DNA from: Ctena decussata
Lineage: Eukaryota; Mollusca; Bivalvia; Lucinida; Lucinidae
Reading direction: 5' to 3'
NCBI GenBank assembly: GCA_963989385.1
Contig: OZ022512.1
Span: 22,899,899 to 22,963,898, forward strand
DNA length: 64,000 bases
The notes under the pieces are model-generated. The model saw nothing but the letters and a program-made list of their open reading frames with translations, was not told the DNA's origin and made no database searches. This document shows positions 43,648-54,157 of this stretch, piece after piece; the first letter of the stretch is position 1, and every line of letters begins with the position of its first letter. Made by a program: the position numbers and the translations under genes.

Positions 43648-44078
43648 GAGCTCCAGATAAGAAGGGGTAGTGAGGATCATGAGGATAATTCAAAGATAAT
43701 TGTTTCTATTTCTCAACAAAAACATTGAGCCGCGACACGACAAAATCAACAATGTGGTTGTGCGCCCAGCGCAGACTCAGATCAGCCTGGGCATCCGCCC
43801 AGTCTGATCAGAGTCTTCGCTGTCCGCATGGAGGTAGCTTGGACCCTTAGCTACCTTTTGAGAACTTTAACAAAAAGTCTGACAAACTAGGCTGATGGCC
43901 AGGCTGATCTAAGTCTGCGCTGGGCGCACAACCAAATTGTTGGTTTTGTCGTGTCGCGGCTCGTATGTTGTGACACCTCGATAAGACGGTTCTAATGACT
44001 GATCACAAGATATATGTTTATGGCAAAATTTGGAAATTATTCCTAAAATATTCCTCTTACCCCTTCTTATCTGGAGCA
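43648..44078. mobile_element. Family B MITE split by a family A MITE
   Basis: The left half (43648-43725, GAGCTCCAGATAAGAAGGGG to AACAAAAACAT) and right half (43964-44078, ATGTTGTGACACCTCG to CTTCTTATCTGGAGC) reconstitute one family B element interrupted by the family A insertion. Family A moved after this family B copy was in place. Confidence 0.85.
43726..43963. mobile_element. Foldback MITE (family A) nested in family B
   Basis: Ends GAGCCGCGACACGAC and GTCGTGTCGCGGCTC are perfect inverted repeats; the arms carry TGTGGTTGTGCGCCCAGCGC. Any target duplication is short (2-4 bp, AT-rich). Confidence 0.9.
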
Positions 44079-44198
44079 CTGTAGCAGCTATGTAAGTGGG
44101 GCAACACTGTGATATTTACTCAGCAGGATGCCACTTTAATCATCTAACAGTCACAGCCTCCAGCAATGATTCACATTTATCATGTTTGTAACTTCATC

Positions 44199-44407
44199 AG
44201 AGCTCTACATGTCTAGATAAGAGGGAGTATTTGATGATAATTAAGGATAATTTTTGTTATTTCTGCATAAAAACATATATTGAGACCCCTCATCTGAACC
44301 GTCTTGACGAGACGGTTCAGATGAGGGGTCACAATATATGGTTTCAATGAGATATAATAAAAATTATCCCTCAGTTATCATCAAATACTCCTCTTATCTA
44401 GAGCTCT
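44199..44407. mobile_element. Foldback MITE (family B)
   Basis: GAGCTCT at both edges; centre CCGTCTTGACGAGACGG. An extra ACATGT follows the left GAGCTCT. Confidence 0.9.
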
Positions 44408-44451
44408 GTAATCATGATCTAATAAAAAGCCTAAATAACCTAAAAAGAGGG

Positions 44452-44645
44452 CTAGATGGAAGTGAACCCTGTGCAGCTCTTCCCGACAGGTTTCAGGCAA
44501 TTCTCAGTTCACCCGGTTCCACTCCTGCTGGAGGCGGAAATCTTTTCAACCTTAAAGGGAGTAGCCTTTCATAATCACACTCCAGTCATCCTGATATCAC
44601 TGAAATACTGTTGAAAAAGACGTAAAGTCACAAATCATCCATCCA
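44452..44645 (+). repeat. SINE family S2 copy
   Basis: Box B-like CCCGGTTCCACTCCTGCTGG, then the 3' domain ATCACTGAAATACTGTTGAA and a CATCCATCCATC tail. Confidence 0.75.
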
Positions 44646-44966
44646 TCAGTCCATACAAATCAGGTTCAACTATACAGATATATTAAAGGCAGTCCCTTTA
44701 ATATGCTATGTTTGGAGTCATTTCTGTAACACCCACCTTCGCCCAAAAATGTAAATGGTGTGGATTGGATTTACATTTAATTTACAAATTGTCAACTTTT
44801 TTACAACGAAGCTAATCATTTTCTTATTACTTCACATTTTATGAAGAGATCATTTTCTTGCATTTTATGAAGAAATCAGCAAAGACACCTATGATCAAGC
44901 CCATGTTTTACCTCCAAAAAGTTGGCCTAGATCTTTTTCAGCAACTGACTAAATAATTAAACTTAC
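44646..44966. other. Unassigned spacer
   Basis: A duplicated CATTTTATGAAGA phrase near 44835-44875; intron if the adjacent exon call is right. Confidence 0.4.
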
Positions 44967-45029
44967 CAATTCAGTTATTCTCTTTATTCCAAAATCTGTT
45001 TCACCTTTTTCAAAAGCATCAGCACATTC
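44967..45029 (-). CDS. Candidate internal exon, protein unrecognised
   Basis: On the minus strand a strong pyrimidine tract (TTTTCCCCTCTGTTCTTATAG) ends directly at 63 nt of open frame, followed by the consensus donor GTAAGT. The frame is phase 0 at both edges, begins ECADAFEKGETDFG and ends KRITEL; the other two frames stop. Composition is amphipathic and charged, unlike translated repeat. It would be the most upstream of four exon-like segments on this strand, but its phase does not join the 24.4-kb segment directly, so another exon would have to lie between them. Product unknown. Confidence 0.5.
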
Positions 45030-45244
45030 CTATAAGAACAGAGGGGAAAAAAACAACTTTAGTTTACAAGTAAAGATTCACTAGATCATAGAACTACACC
45101 TTGCTGTGTGTGAGAAGGTAATCAAACAAATGATTGCCAGGCCTTTTGGTACCATAGTCACTCTAAATATTCCTACACCTTTACCTTTCCGGCACTACTT
45201 TCTGAGATGGCTCACTTCTACAGTCCTAAATGGTTGGCAAACTG
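45030..45244. other. Unassigned spacer
   Basis: Nothing recognised. Confidence 0.35.
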
Positions 45245-45311
45245 GCAAACATTGCAGAGCCTGATCAGACTGCTCCTCAGGAGCAGTCTGATCTGGGTCT
45301 ACAATGTTTGC
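45245..45311. repeat. Foldback hairpin repeat (family C)
   Basis: GCAAACATTGCAGAGCCTGA opposite GGGTCTACAATGTTTGC; the inner stem CAGACTGCTCC/GGAGCAGTCTG is perfect. Confidence 0.85.
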
Positions 45312-45464
45312 TCAGGCATTTATGTTCAAATTATTAGAGAAAATATGGTAATATGGTTCATTAGTAATCTCCAGCTTGCTTCCAGGATCTGTTATCTGTA
45401 TCATGGAGCCTCCTCATAGACTAGCTCCAAATACTTACGGTAGCAGCTATTTTAAATGTTCTGG

Positions 45465-45490
45465 TTTTTTTTTTTTTTTTTTTTTTTTTT
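45465..45490. repeat. 26-nt T-run
   Basis: Uninterrupted T homopolymer, possibly an old poly(A) tail of a minus-strand retrocopy. Confidence 0.9.
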
Positions 45491-45659
45491 GTTGTCAAAT
45501 TCTTTCAAAATGGAGAAACTTGTGAGTGAAATACTTCAAGACAAATATTTAACTTTTCTCAGTCATTTATTTCACCTTTCTGCAGTCACACCTATTCATG
45601 AAATATAAGGTAAAATAATAGGCATTTAATTCATCTTTCCAAAGCCACGCCTACTTTAA

Positions 45660-46196
45660 AGGTAGGTTCCTGTACTTTGGAATGCATCATAATTTTGATG
45701 ATTTTTTATCCAAGTTGTTGGAAAGCACTTATAAAGAGGAAATGAACAAGTTTCACTAAAAAGTGTAAATCAAAAAATCGTAGAAAAGTCATTTCGCAAG
45801 GGTTTTCCTAACTCTGCTTCGCACACCAGTTAGCACTATTTTTAGTTCGCGCCAAAAATAGATAACATAGCTGACGTCATGCTGCATTGCATTTCGAGAT
45901 AGTTTTAACCCATCCGCCATGCCAGAACCTCTGGAAGAACTCACGGCAAGAGAAAATTAACCGTTGGCAAATGACATCAGAAACTGCGGACTTGCAGACA
46001 TATATACATATTTATTTTTAGAACTGGAATTCCAACAAAAGAAAATAAACCAAAGGGAAAACGACTATTTTCTACAACATCTGACGATTTTCTCAGTAGC
46101 AACAGTTTCAGAAAAATAAGAGAATTCAATACTACCCAGAAAAAGACAAAATTATTTTGTGAACATAATTGTTATCGCTAGGACAGGAACCTACCT
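45660..46196. mobile_element. TTAA-flanked MITE (piggyBac-like)
   Basis: AGGTAGGTTCCTGT at the left and ACAGGAACCTACCT at the right are exact inverted repeats, each bordered by TTAA (45656-45659 and 46197-46200). TTAA duplication is characteristic of piggyBac insertion. The 537-bp interior has no transposase. Confidence 0.75.
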
Positions 46197-46544
46197 TTAA
46201 ACAGGTATGCATCTCTTCAAAAAATAAAATACTTATTGTGTTATTGTGGGACATTCAACATGTGCAATTTTGTATGTGGGACTATGTCACATGCTAAATT
46301 GTTGTTGCATTGGTCAGTTATAAAAATATCAGGTGACTTTTGATTGACATTCTGGGTGTGACTCTGAAAAATGTTTGACATTCTGGGTGTGACTCTGAAA
46401 AATGTTTGTACCAATCACTTTTCAGAAAGGCCTAAAATAGAGGTTAATGGGTTAACTGTGGACAGATTTAAATTTGGCAGCTTTTGTTTCTCAATAAAAA
46501 AGTGCAGTGTGCTAGTCATTCTGGTAAAGGTCCTACCACTTACT
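46197..46544. other. Unassigned DNA
   Basis: A 31-bp direct duplication (TTGACATTCTGGGTGTGACT and following) at about 46342-46405. Confidence 0.55.
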
Positions 46545-46640
46545 TTGAGTGACTGAACTTGCATTTAACGTCCCACCAACATGAAGGTCAGAGATGGGGA
46601 CTTTGGTTTTAATTCTCAAGAGTGGGGAATCACCTACCCA
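46545..46640 (-). repeat. SINE family S3 fragment
   Basis: GAGTGACTGAACTTGCATTT, then AACGTCCCACCAACATGAAGG; shorter and more diverged than 25428-25570. Confidence 0.6.
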
Positions 46641-47480
46641 CAGTAATTATGTTTGTGAATAGGGTACTGACAGACAAACAGGGTATAATGTGAATCAACT
46701 ATACTATGACTATCATACCTTCTTTATGAAAACTTGCAAATGCTTTTGTTTCATTAAACCCAACTGTGAGCATCAGAGCACAGATTCTAATTTCCTAATT
46801 ACTGTCTGAGCTGGATATCTTCATTGCTATCCTATAAAGTTTCCTGCAGCCAATAGATATTGCATTTCTAGACATAAACTGACATATGTTTGCAATTTCA
46901 GCTGGATGTTTGGAGTTGCTTTAATCATGATTCTGATAAAACTTGCAACCAGGCCTGTGCAGAGCTGAGAGCTCCAGATAAAGATGAGGTTTTGCGAATG
47001 TCTAATATTTTTAAAAAAAAAATATAAGAAATTGTGGCTGCAAACTCCAATTTACTCAAGAATATAGATCCTGACCACATGGGATATGAAGCTATTTGAC
47101 TGCATTGTTTGTCATTCCTGCCATGCTCGGCTTGAATATGCCAACAGCTTCAATTATAAGTCTAAATGAAACCTTTATGTTTGTACATTGCAGTGGATAG
47201 GTATACTGCGAGTTGCATGTGCCTACACATCACTGCTTTCTAGATGAAAACTGTCATCTTCAGTACCCGTATTGCATGCACTCAGCCGTCGGGTCGGCTT
47301 TCTTAATAAGAAAGGTTATTCTTTCAAATGGGTGTACATGCAGACGAGCTACATTGTTGACTGTCTTACAACGCTTCTCCCATAATCCCATTCTCTCACG
47401 TGTGTGTTATTTGAGAATAAGATGGTGGCATGAGTGCCATCGGTATGACTGGTTGTCATTATTTTCTCCTCCTGTTAAAG
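46641..47480. other. Unassigned DNA
   Basis: A family B end fragment (GAGCTCCAGATAAAGATGAG) near 46969. Otherwise only a 152-codon frame (47213-47671) that runs through an apparent splice acceptor. Confidence 0.4.
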
Positions 47481-47558
47481 AGGGAATCATTTGCAATCTC
47501 ACAAGGTCATTGGATTCTGCGTTTGGACGACATGGAACAGCAGAAGCTACGGGCCAAG
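47481..47558 (+). CDS. Candidate internal exon on the plus strand, protein unrecognised
   Basis: ATTTTCTCCTCCTGTTAAAG is a good acceptor, followed by 78 nt of open frame (RESFAISQGHWILRLDDM, then EQQKLRAK) and a donor AAG/GTAAAA. Phase is 0 at both edges. The peptide looks like ordinary protein. It lies 18 nt before a large inverted repeat and no partner exon was found, so it may be chance or a decayed gene piece. Confidence 0.35.
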
Positions 47559-47576
47559 GTAAAAGACTTATCAACA

Positions 47577-48618
47577 AGTGGGATAGAATGGCTGCAACTT
47601 GGCCCGTACTCCTGATGTTCAGCTTATCTGCATTAAAAAGGGCAAATAATATTGAGAGCATACCTGACTAGTTTTGTCCAATAGTATGGATTTCATCGGA
47701 GGATTTACAGCCTGCTTATGAGGCGATCTGCTCAGTATTTATAGCATCAGGGGGCCGGTGTACCAGCGCCAATTGTGACTTCACCACCAGCCTCCGGGGG
47801 CCGGTTTTGTTTGCTGTATCACGTGACCAGCGCTGAGGAACTGGTGGGAAGATCACACCGGCCCTCAGGGGCTGGTGACGTGAATTATCACCATATTGCC
47901 ATTGTTACCTGACGAAATCACGTCCAAGTGTTGTCGTGAGAACCAGCGACATATGTGCCACCATTATTGTCCATTTCAGAGTGATACTCGTCGGCAGTAA
48001 CTTGTGGCTTAGTTTTTGACAAAATTGTCATAATAGTGAGCGGTAGTAAAGTACACCCTCTCACCTGTGGTTTCATGCAGACCAGATCTGTCTTATCATG
48101 CCAATTTGCGAGATCCACCTAAAAAATATAGGTATAGGACTTCTCAAGCTTTTTTACCCAGAGAAACATGTCAACACAATGAAAGTTACCGCCGACGAGT
48201 ATCACTCTGAAATGGACAACAAATGGCGGCGTATATGTCGCTGGTTCTCACGACAACACTTGGACGTGATTTCGTCAGGTAAAAATGGCAATATGGCGGT
48301 AATTCACGTCACCGGCCGTGATCTTCCCACCGGTTCCTCAGCGCCTGTCACGTGATACAGCAAACGAAACATGTGATACAGCAAACAAAACCGGCCCACG
48401 AGGGCCGGTGGTGACGTCACATTTGGCGCCGGTACACCGGCCCCCTGATGCTATAAATACTGAGCAGATCGCCTCATAAGCAGGCTGTAAATCCTCTGAT
48501 GAAATCCATACTATTAAACAAAACTAGTCAGGTATGCTCTCGATATAATCTGCGCTTTTTAATGCCGATAAGCTGAACATCAGGAGTACGGGCCAAGTTG
48601 CAGCCATTCTATCCCACT
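47577..48618. repeat. 1.04-kb inverted repeat with promoter-like motifs
   Basis: Arms of about 426 and 435 bp (47577-48002 and 48184-48618) flank a 181-bp spacer. They begin AGTGGGATAGAATGGCTGCA and end in its complement. The right arm has a perfect CRE-like TGACGTCA (48412-48419) and a TATAAATA (48452-48459); the left arm carries the mirror TATTTATA (47736-47743) and a damaged CRE. CACGTGA sites occur in both. It could be a large foldback transposon or an inverted duplication of a promoter. A tandem duplication (GTGATACAGCAAAC, twice near 48352-48386) lengthens the right arm. Confidence 0.75.
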
Positions 48619-48887
48619 AATATTTTTTTTTACTTCTCATCAAAAACATATGTTGTGACTCCTCTTTAGAACCACCTCATGGAGGTGAGGGCTCTCAACA
48701 AATCAGATGCAATTAATCTGGAGTCATGACAAAGAAGAGAAAGTATGGTAGCAAACACAATCCTACAGGGTACAGTGAAAGGAAAAGAAGAGGCAGACAG
48801 AAGATGGAAAGACAATATTAAAAGGACTTTGCCTCCAAATCAAGGGCAGCCTAAAACAGGATCAGGTGGAGATTGTTGCAGGGTCAT
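48619..48887. other. Unassigned DNA with a family B fragment
   Basis: 48635-48690 resembles half of a family B MITE (AACATATGTTGTGACTCCTC then ACCACCTCATGGAGG). Confidence 0.5.
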
Positions 48888-49164
48888 CTGTGTTGTGTGT
48901 GTGTGTGTGTGTTATTGTTTAACGTCCACGATAAACACATATGGTAATGTCGGGACTGTCAGTTACCCTAACCACACTATTCCTGGGCAAGCTTAGACCT
49001 CCTAAGCGGTTAACCAGTACTAAGTGCACTTATATGTACTTTCACCAGTAACTGACAACTGCCCTTCTTGAATCTGGGGAAGGAGAAATAACAGTAAGTG
49101 GCCAGACCGGGTTAATCAAACCCAGGACTTCTGGCTTATAAGTCAGGCACCCTACCGATTGCGC
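48888..49164 (-). mobile_element. tRNA-derived SINE (family S1), 5' edge disrupted by a DNA element
   Basis: On the minus strand: box A-like TAGCGCAATCGGTAGGG, then TATAAGCC, box B-like GGGTTTGATTAACCC, a body with GTCAGTTACTGG and a 3' end TTAAACAATA, then (AC)n. The TA-flanked element at 49167 begins exactly at the tRNA-like head. Confidence 0.75.
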
Positions 49165-49166
49165 TA

Positions 49167-50818
49167 CAGTACACGCAACGTGAAGACTTGATCTAACACG
49201 CTCTCGCGAGAAATTTTAATCTTTTCCACGAAAGTTTAGTGGGGTTTTTGCGTGTGAAATGCGTGGGAGATGCGAGACACTCGCGAGATGCGTGACGTTA
49301 AACTCGCGAGAAAACAATTTCTTTTCACGCGAGACACGCAACTTTCGAGAGAAAAGATTAACTCCATGTATGCTCAGGTGAGTCATCGGCGCCAAACTTA
49401 ATCACGCGTGACGCGTGTTTTCGAGTGGAAAGGATTAACGATTCCTGTCAATTTCACAGGTCATTTTATGTTGTACAGGTAATTCATTTATATTTTTACA
49501 TTGGGCCTAAAAAAAAGTTGTGCGATTCCGGTTTCCAACCGACTGGTCTTTTTTTGCGCCGACTCGAAAATTTTTAGCGGCAAAAATTACGATCGGCAAT
49601 TTAATACTGCGCAGGCTGATCCTAATATTTACTATCAGTGTATGGAATAAGATTCCTTTCACCATTTTGTGCTCCGAGCGGCGTCCTTTGATGTCAAGGC
49701 ACGAGACTGACCTATAAACGTGCTGTGTTTACGTATTTCAACAAATGCTACCGTCTTTACATTTTATTATGGCGAAGGCCCTGAATGCGTTCAGTCACCT
49801 CTAAATATGAATATGGATATTATGTTTATTAGTCCGAATACTTTGAGAATTTTTCCGCGCAGCAGAATCAGTTTCGTTTTTCATATAGATATTGTGATTT
49901 TGCCACGCGGAGTTCGGAATAAAAAAAAAAAAAACTTCTCACCTCTTATTTTTCCTTCATTTTGATGCATTTTTAAAATCCAAACACTTTGACTATTGAT
50001 CCACGACGCAAAATCATATTTTCCATATTTCAAGAATGAACTGATTAAGAGAATGCAGCTGTGACGTAATTTTTTAGCTGCCACTCAAACAGGTTTACAA
50101 ATTTGCATAATTCAGAGAGTCGAATACGTGGATGTCAATCACCCCTGAGACTGCCCAGTCGCGTGCGCTTTTAATGGAAACTTGACCGCTCTTACATCAG
50201 AAAGTTTATATTGGTTAAAGTTAATTTTCGGCACGTGCCATTAGCGGCTATATCTTTGAGTTCAAAAGCTAATCGAAACGCTTTGATCTTTGTGACTGCT
50301 TTGACATGGATTGGGCTATTATCGGTGGCGGCTGAGCGAATTTTTTTGTCTTTCAATATTCTTTCAAACATAAGCCTCTCTAATTGACTCGCCGCATAAC
50401 TGCAACAAAATTACGCCGATCATGATTTTTTATCAACCCATCCTTAATTCGTAAATGTAAATACCGTATGGTCAAACAATACTTTCGTTGAGGATGCGAT
50501 CAATTAGGTTATTCACGCACGCTTACAATGTATTAATTGAACCGTTATCAGCGCCGAAAAATATGCGAATCGTAAAGGTATATGTACTTGTATAGAAATA
50601 CCTACCTGGACAAAATTCCACGCACATCATTCTATGAATTTCACGCGAGATGCGAGGAATTTTCTTGCGTGGAACGTGGGGATTTTCAAACACGCGAGGA
50701 AGTTTAGTGTGAAATGCGTGAGAGTTGCGAGAGAATCTCGTGGATTTTAATCCCCTCCTCGCGATTTTAAGTGTCACGCGAGAGCGTGTCAGATCAAGTC
50801 TTCACGTTGCGTGTACTG
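49167..50818. mobile_element. TA-flanked TIR element, copy 1 (Tc1/mariner-like ends)
   Basis: Termini CAGTACACGCAACGTGAAGA and its exact complement, bordered by TA on both sides (49165-49166 and 50819-50820). CAGT ends with TA duplications fit the Tc1/mariner superfamily. Subterminal zones are dense in TCGCGA, CGCGAG and CACGCG words, a base composition unlike the flanks. No transposase is recognisable in the 1.65-kb body. Copy 2 (52836-56116) is the same element in opposite orientation. Confidence 0.8.
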
Positions 50819-50940
50819 TATGCGGCCCATTCTCCAATGACCAAGTGCAAAGTTATGAAAAAGTTCAGAATACACAAAATCAGAATCTCTTATCTGAAGC
50901 ACTGGACTGTACTATATAATGCATGGAAAGATGAAAAATA
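50819..50940. other. Short spacer
   Basis: Nothing recognised. Confidence 0.35.
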
Positions 50941-51121
50941 CAGTCTGACCTGTCTTAAGGGGTCACTCAAGGGAAGGACAAAAATTGGGGGCTTAAGACA
51001 GGTGACACCTAAATACAGGTTCATTTGCACTGTATTTTGATCCCAGGGACCCAGAAAAAAGCAGCTGCTTAAGACAGGTGATCCCTTAATAAAGGTGACC
51101 ACATAAGCAAGGTTTGACTAT
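50941..51121. mobile_element. Small foldback MITE with CTTAAGACAGGTGA arms
   Basis: CAGTCTGACCTGTCTTAAGG at the left pairs loosely with the right end (AAGCAAGGTTTGACTA). CTTAAGACAGGTGA recurs twice inside. Confidence 0.6.
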
Positions 51122-51354
51122 ATGCAACATGACAAAACCAACAAAAAGGCATGTGCACCCAGCAATGACTCAGATCAGCCTGGGCATCCGCCCAGTCTGA
51201 TAAGAGTCGATGATGTCCACATGGAGCTAGCTAAGATTCTTACACAATTAAGCGCACAGCAAAGACTCTGACCAGACTGAGCAGATGCCTATGATCATCT
51301 GAGTTTTTGCTGGGCACACATGCCACTTTGTTGGTTTAGTTGTATCGCGACTCA
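51122..51354. mobile_element. Foldback MITE (family A)
   Basis: Left arm CACCCAGCAATGACTCAGATCA, shown here only as CAGCAATGACTCAGATCA; right arm CAAAGACTCTGACCAGACTG. The end GTATCGCGACTC is mutated relative to the consensus. Confidence 0.75.
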
Positions 51355-51482
51355 TGTCTCTCGTCACCCCCAAAGTTTTAACATATATGGAGCTCTGCTA
51401 TGTAAGTTTTTTTTGTTGTTTTTTTTTATGAAAGATGCAGATGAAACACATATGCTATCTGAAAATTTTTTATCTTCTTACA

Positions 51483-51682
51483 GAGCTCTAGATAAGAGGG
51501 GTATTTGATGATAATTGAGGGATAATTTTCTTTACCTCTCATTGAAACCATATGTTGTGACCCCTCATCTGAACCGTCTCATCGAGGCGGTTCAGATGAG
51601 GGGTCACAACATATTTTTTTATCCAAAATTAACTAAAATAATCCCTAATTATCACCAAATACTCCCTCTTACCTAGGGCTCT
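51483..51682. mobile_element. Foldback MITE (family B)
   Basis: GAGCTCTAGATAAGAGGGGT to CTCTTACCTAGGGCTCT; centre CCGTCTCATCGAGGCGG. Confidence 0.85.
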
Positions 51683-52835
51683 GTTCTTATCTTATTTGAT
51701 GATTTCAAATTACATTTATATCAGTGCAGTAATTATTTTAAAAGATGAAAGAGGAATTGAAGCCCCAGTAGGGGTAGAAAATGCAAATGCACATTTTTTA
51801 TGTAACAAAGTTTTCTAGCTGCTGAAAATCAGAATTGTGGAAATATTTAGGTTACCTATAACCCATTAATGCCTAGCCTCCCAAATAGGGCTCGGGAAAA
51901 CCGGATTTCTCTAGGTCCCAGACCAAAATTTAGAAATTAAGACCGATTGGAAACAGCCCAAAGCCCCAAAAAATCAGTCCCATATTGCCCAATACTTAGG
52001 AAATTTTCTCCGATTCTGTCAGATATTTTTTTGTCGCGGATGTTTCGGCTATTTTCGTCAGTGTTTACGACATTGCATTAAAAGTTAATTGGGTTGTTTA
52101 CATAAGTTTAATCAACAACGTGTCAAAAGTTATTACAGATAATCAAAGCGCCAATTGTCTTGCCAAGGTGTGAACAGTGGTCATGTTTTCAGAAGACTTC
52201 TATAATTAGCGCCTGTCACGTGTCACCAATCTCAGGTCACTTCATATACACAATACACAGGCCGACGCTCGGAGAAAAAGGCCGTGTATACTTCCAAAGA
52301 AAGCATTATAAAAGACTTTTACATGCGAAAAAAAGCAACAACAACAAAGCTTAAACCTGATTTGATTCTGAAGGCTTGTTATTGTTTTTAGGAGACGTCA
52401 GTACTCGCGCAAATAAGTAAGTCCGAAGGTACCTTTCTGAAAGTAAACACAAATTTCACAGCCAAGGGAATTAACTCGAATAAAAACTTGAATAAAAATG
52501 TTGGTTACCCGCTCAATAGTTTATTGTCCCATACAATCCGGCAGTAAGATGAACCAATGGTTTCCGGCATGGCTACTTTCACTTTCTTTTTTGCATTTTT
52601 AAGTGCATGTTTCACAATAAGAACATAGGGACAAAATGGCTACTTCAGCCCTGAATTTCATTGTGTCAGGTAAGCAGTAAACAAGTCTATCTACCTGGTT
52701 AGGGCTAAACAAGCACTACAAACATGTAAACATGGGGTTTTTCATTTGTGGGTAGGGGTATTCAGCGAAGATCATTATACTGCAAGATCACTTATAATTC
52801 GGTTCGATTTTATGTCTCCCGGCATCCGTGTTATA
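51683..52835. other. Stretch without a supported gene
   Basis: Separates the two inverted TA-flanked elements. Short open frames only; no repeat family recognised apart from scraps. Confidence 0.45.
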
Positions 52836-53538
52836 CAGTACACGCAACGTGAAGACTTGATCTGACAGGCTCTCGCGTGACACTTAAAATCGCGAGGAAG
52901 GGATTAAAATCCACGAGATTCTCTCGCAACTCTCACACATTTCACACTAAACTTCCTTGCGTGTTTGAAAATCGCCACGTTCCACGCAAGAAAATTCCTC
53001 GCATCTCGCGTGAAATTCATAGAGTGATGTATGCGAGACACTTTCTCGCATCACGCGTGGAATTTTGTCCAGGTAGGTACCTGTACAGTAAATGCAAGTT
53101 TCTTTACAAGTACATATACCTTTACAGACAAGGCATATGATTCGCAATGCATTTTTTTTTGGCGCTGATAACGGTTCAATTAATACATAGTAAGCGTGCG
53201 TGAATAACCTAATTGATCGCATCCTCAACGCAAGTATTGTTTGACCGTACGGTATTTACATTTACGAATTAAGGATGGGTTGATAAACAATCATGATCAG
53301 CGTAATTTTGTTGCAGTTATGCGGCAAGTTAATTAGTGAGGCTTATGTTTGAAAGAATATTGTTAATAGGTTAGTTAGATGACACAGACAAAAAATTTCG
53401 CTCAGCCGCCACCGATAATAGCCCAATCCATGTCAAAACAGTCACAAAGATCAAAGCGTTTCGATCAGCTTTTGAACTCAAAGATATAGCCGCCAGTGGC
53501 ACGTGCCGAAAGGTTACTCTTTAAATTTACTTATTAAC

Positions 53539-54157
53539 TAGGGGTGCGCGGTAAAACCGGTATACCGGTGAACCCCGGTATTTAGTCCCGGAGGTACGAA
53601 CCGCGGTACGTTTGGGCAGTACCGGTACTTCGGCTGACTTCGTGACCAAGATTTACACGGAAATCGCCGAGTTCATCTGTATCCATAATTCGGGCAGAAA
53701 AGAATAAATTTTATTTTCAGAACATAAAAACAACAAAAATTATCAGTAAAAGGTTAAATTCTGGTGTTTGTGTTAATATTTATGTAAAAATATTTAAAAA
53801 TTTTCCTCCATGTGCGTTTTGCGTCTGCGAACTAAAGCATCTCAAGATGGCGGACAGCAACAGTGTTAAGGAAAAATCCGCGAGGAAAGCATGCATTTGG
53901 CATCACTTCGAGTTGAAAAAGAACTCTGACAGTAGTATTGACCAGAATGTAGCCATCTGTAGAGCCTGTGACTGTGTTGTAAAGCGCGCAGGTGGTGTCG
54001 CTTCAAATTTAACAATCCACATGACGGGTGTGAAACGAAACCAAAAGTAGAACAACAACAGAATGGCAGTCACGGTATACCGTGGTATGTACCGCGGTAT
54101 TTGATGAAAAACCGTGGTATACCGCGGTACAAATTTGTTCTGCGGTACCCAGCCCTA
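53539..54157 (+). mobile_element. Short hAT-like element carrying a BED-finger frame
   Basis: Ends TAGGGGTGCGCGGTA and TACCCAGCCCTA are inverted, flanked by the 8-bp near-duplication TTATTAAC/TTATCAAC. Subterminal ACCGCGGTA/TACCGGTA words are dense. An 8-bp duplication supports hAT. Confidence 0.8.
53847..54050 (+). CDS. BED-type zinc finger fragment of a hAT transposase
   Basis: A 67-codon frame starting MADSNSVKEKS and containing the BED pattern: aromatic pair in CIWHHFEL, CxxC in AICRACDC and SNLTIHM with the zinc-binding histidine. BED fingers sit at the N-terminus of hAT transposases and bind the element ends. The RNase H-like catalytic domain and C-terminal dimerisation region are absent. 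It is therefore either the residue of a deleted autonomous element or a captured DNA-binding module. The start ATG has a purine-rich context (AAGATGG). Confidence 0.75.
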   Translation: MADSNSVKEKSARKACIWHHFELKKNSDSSIDQNVAICRACDCVVKRAGGVASNLTIHMTGVKRNQK

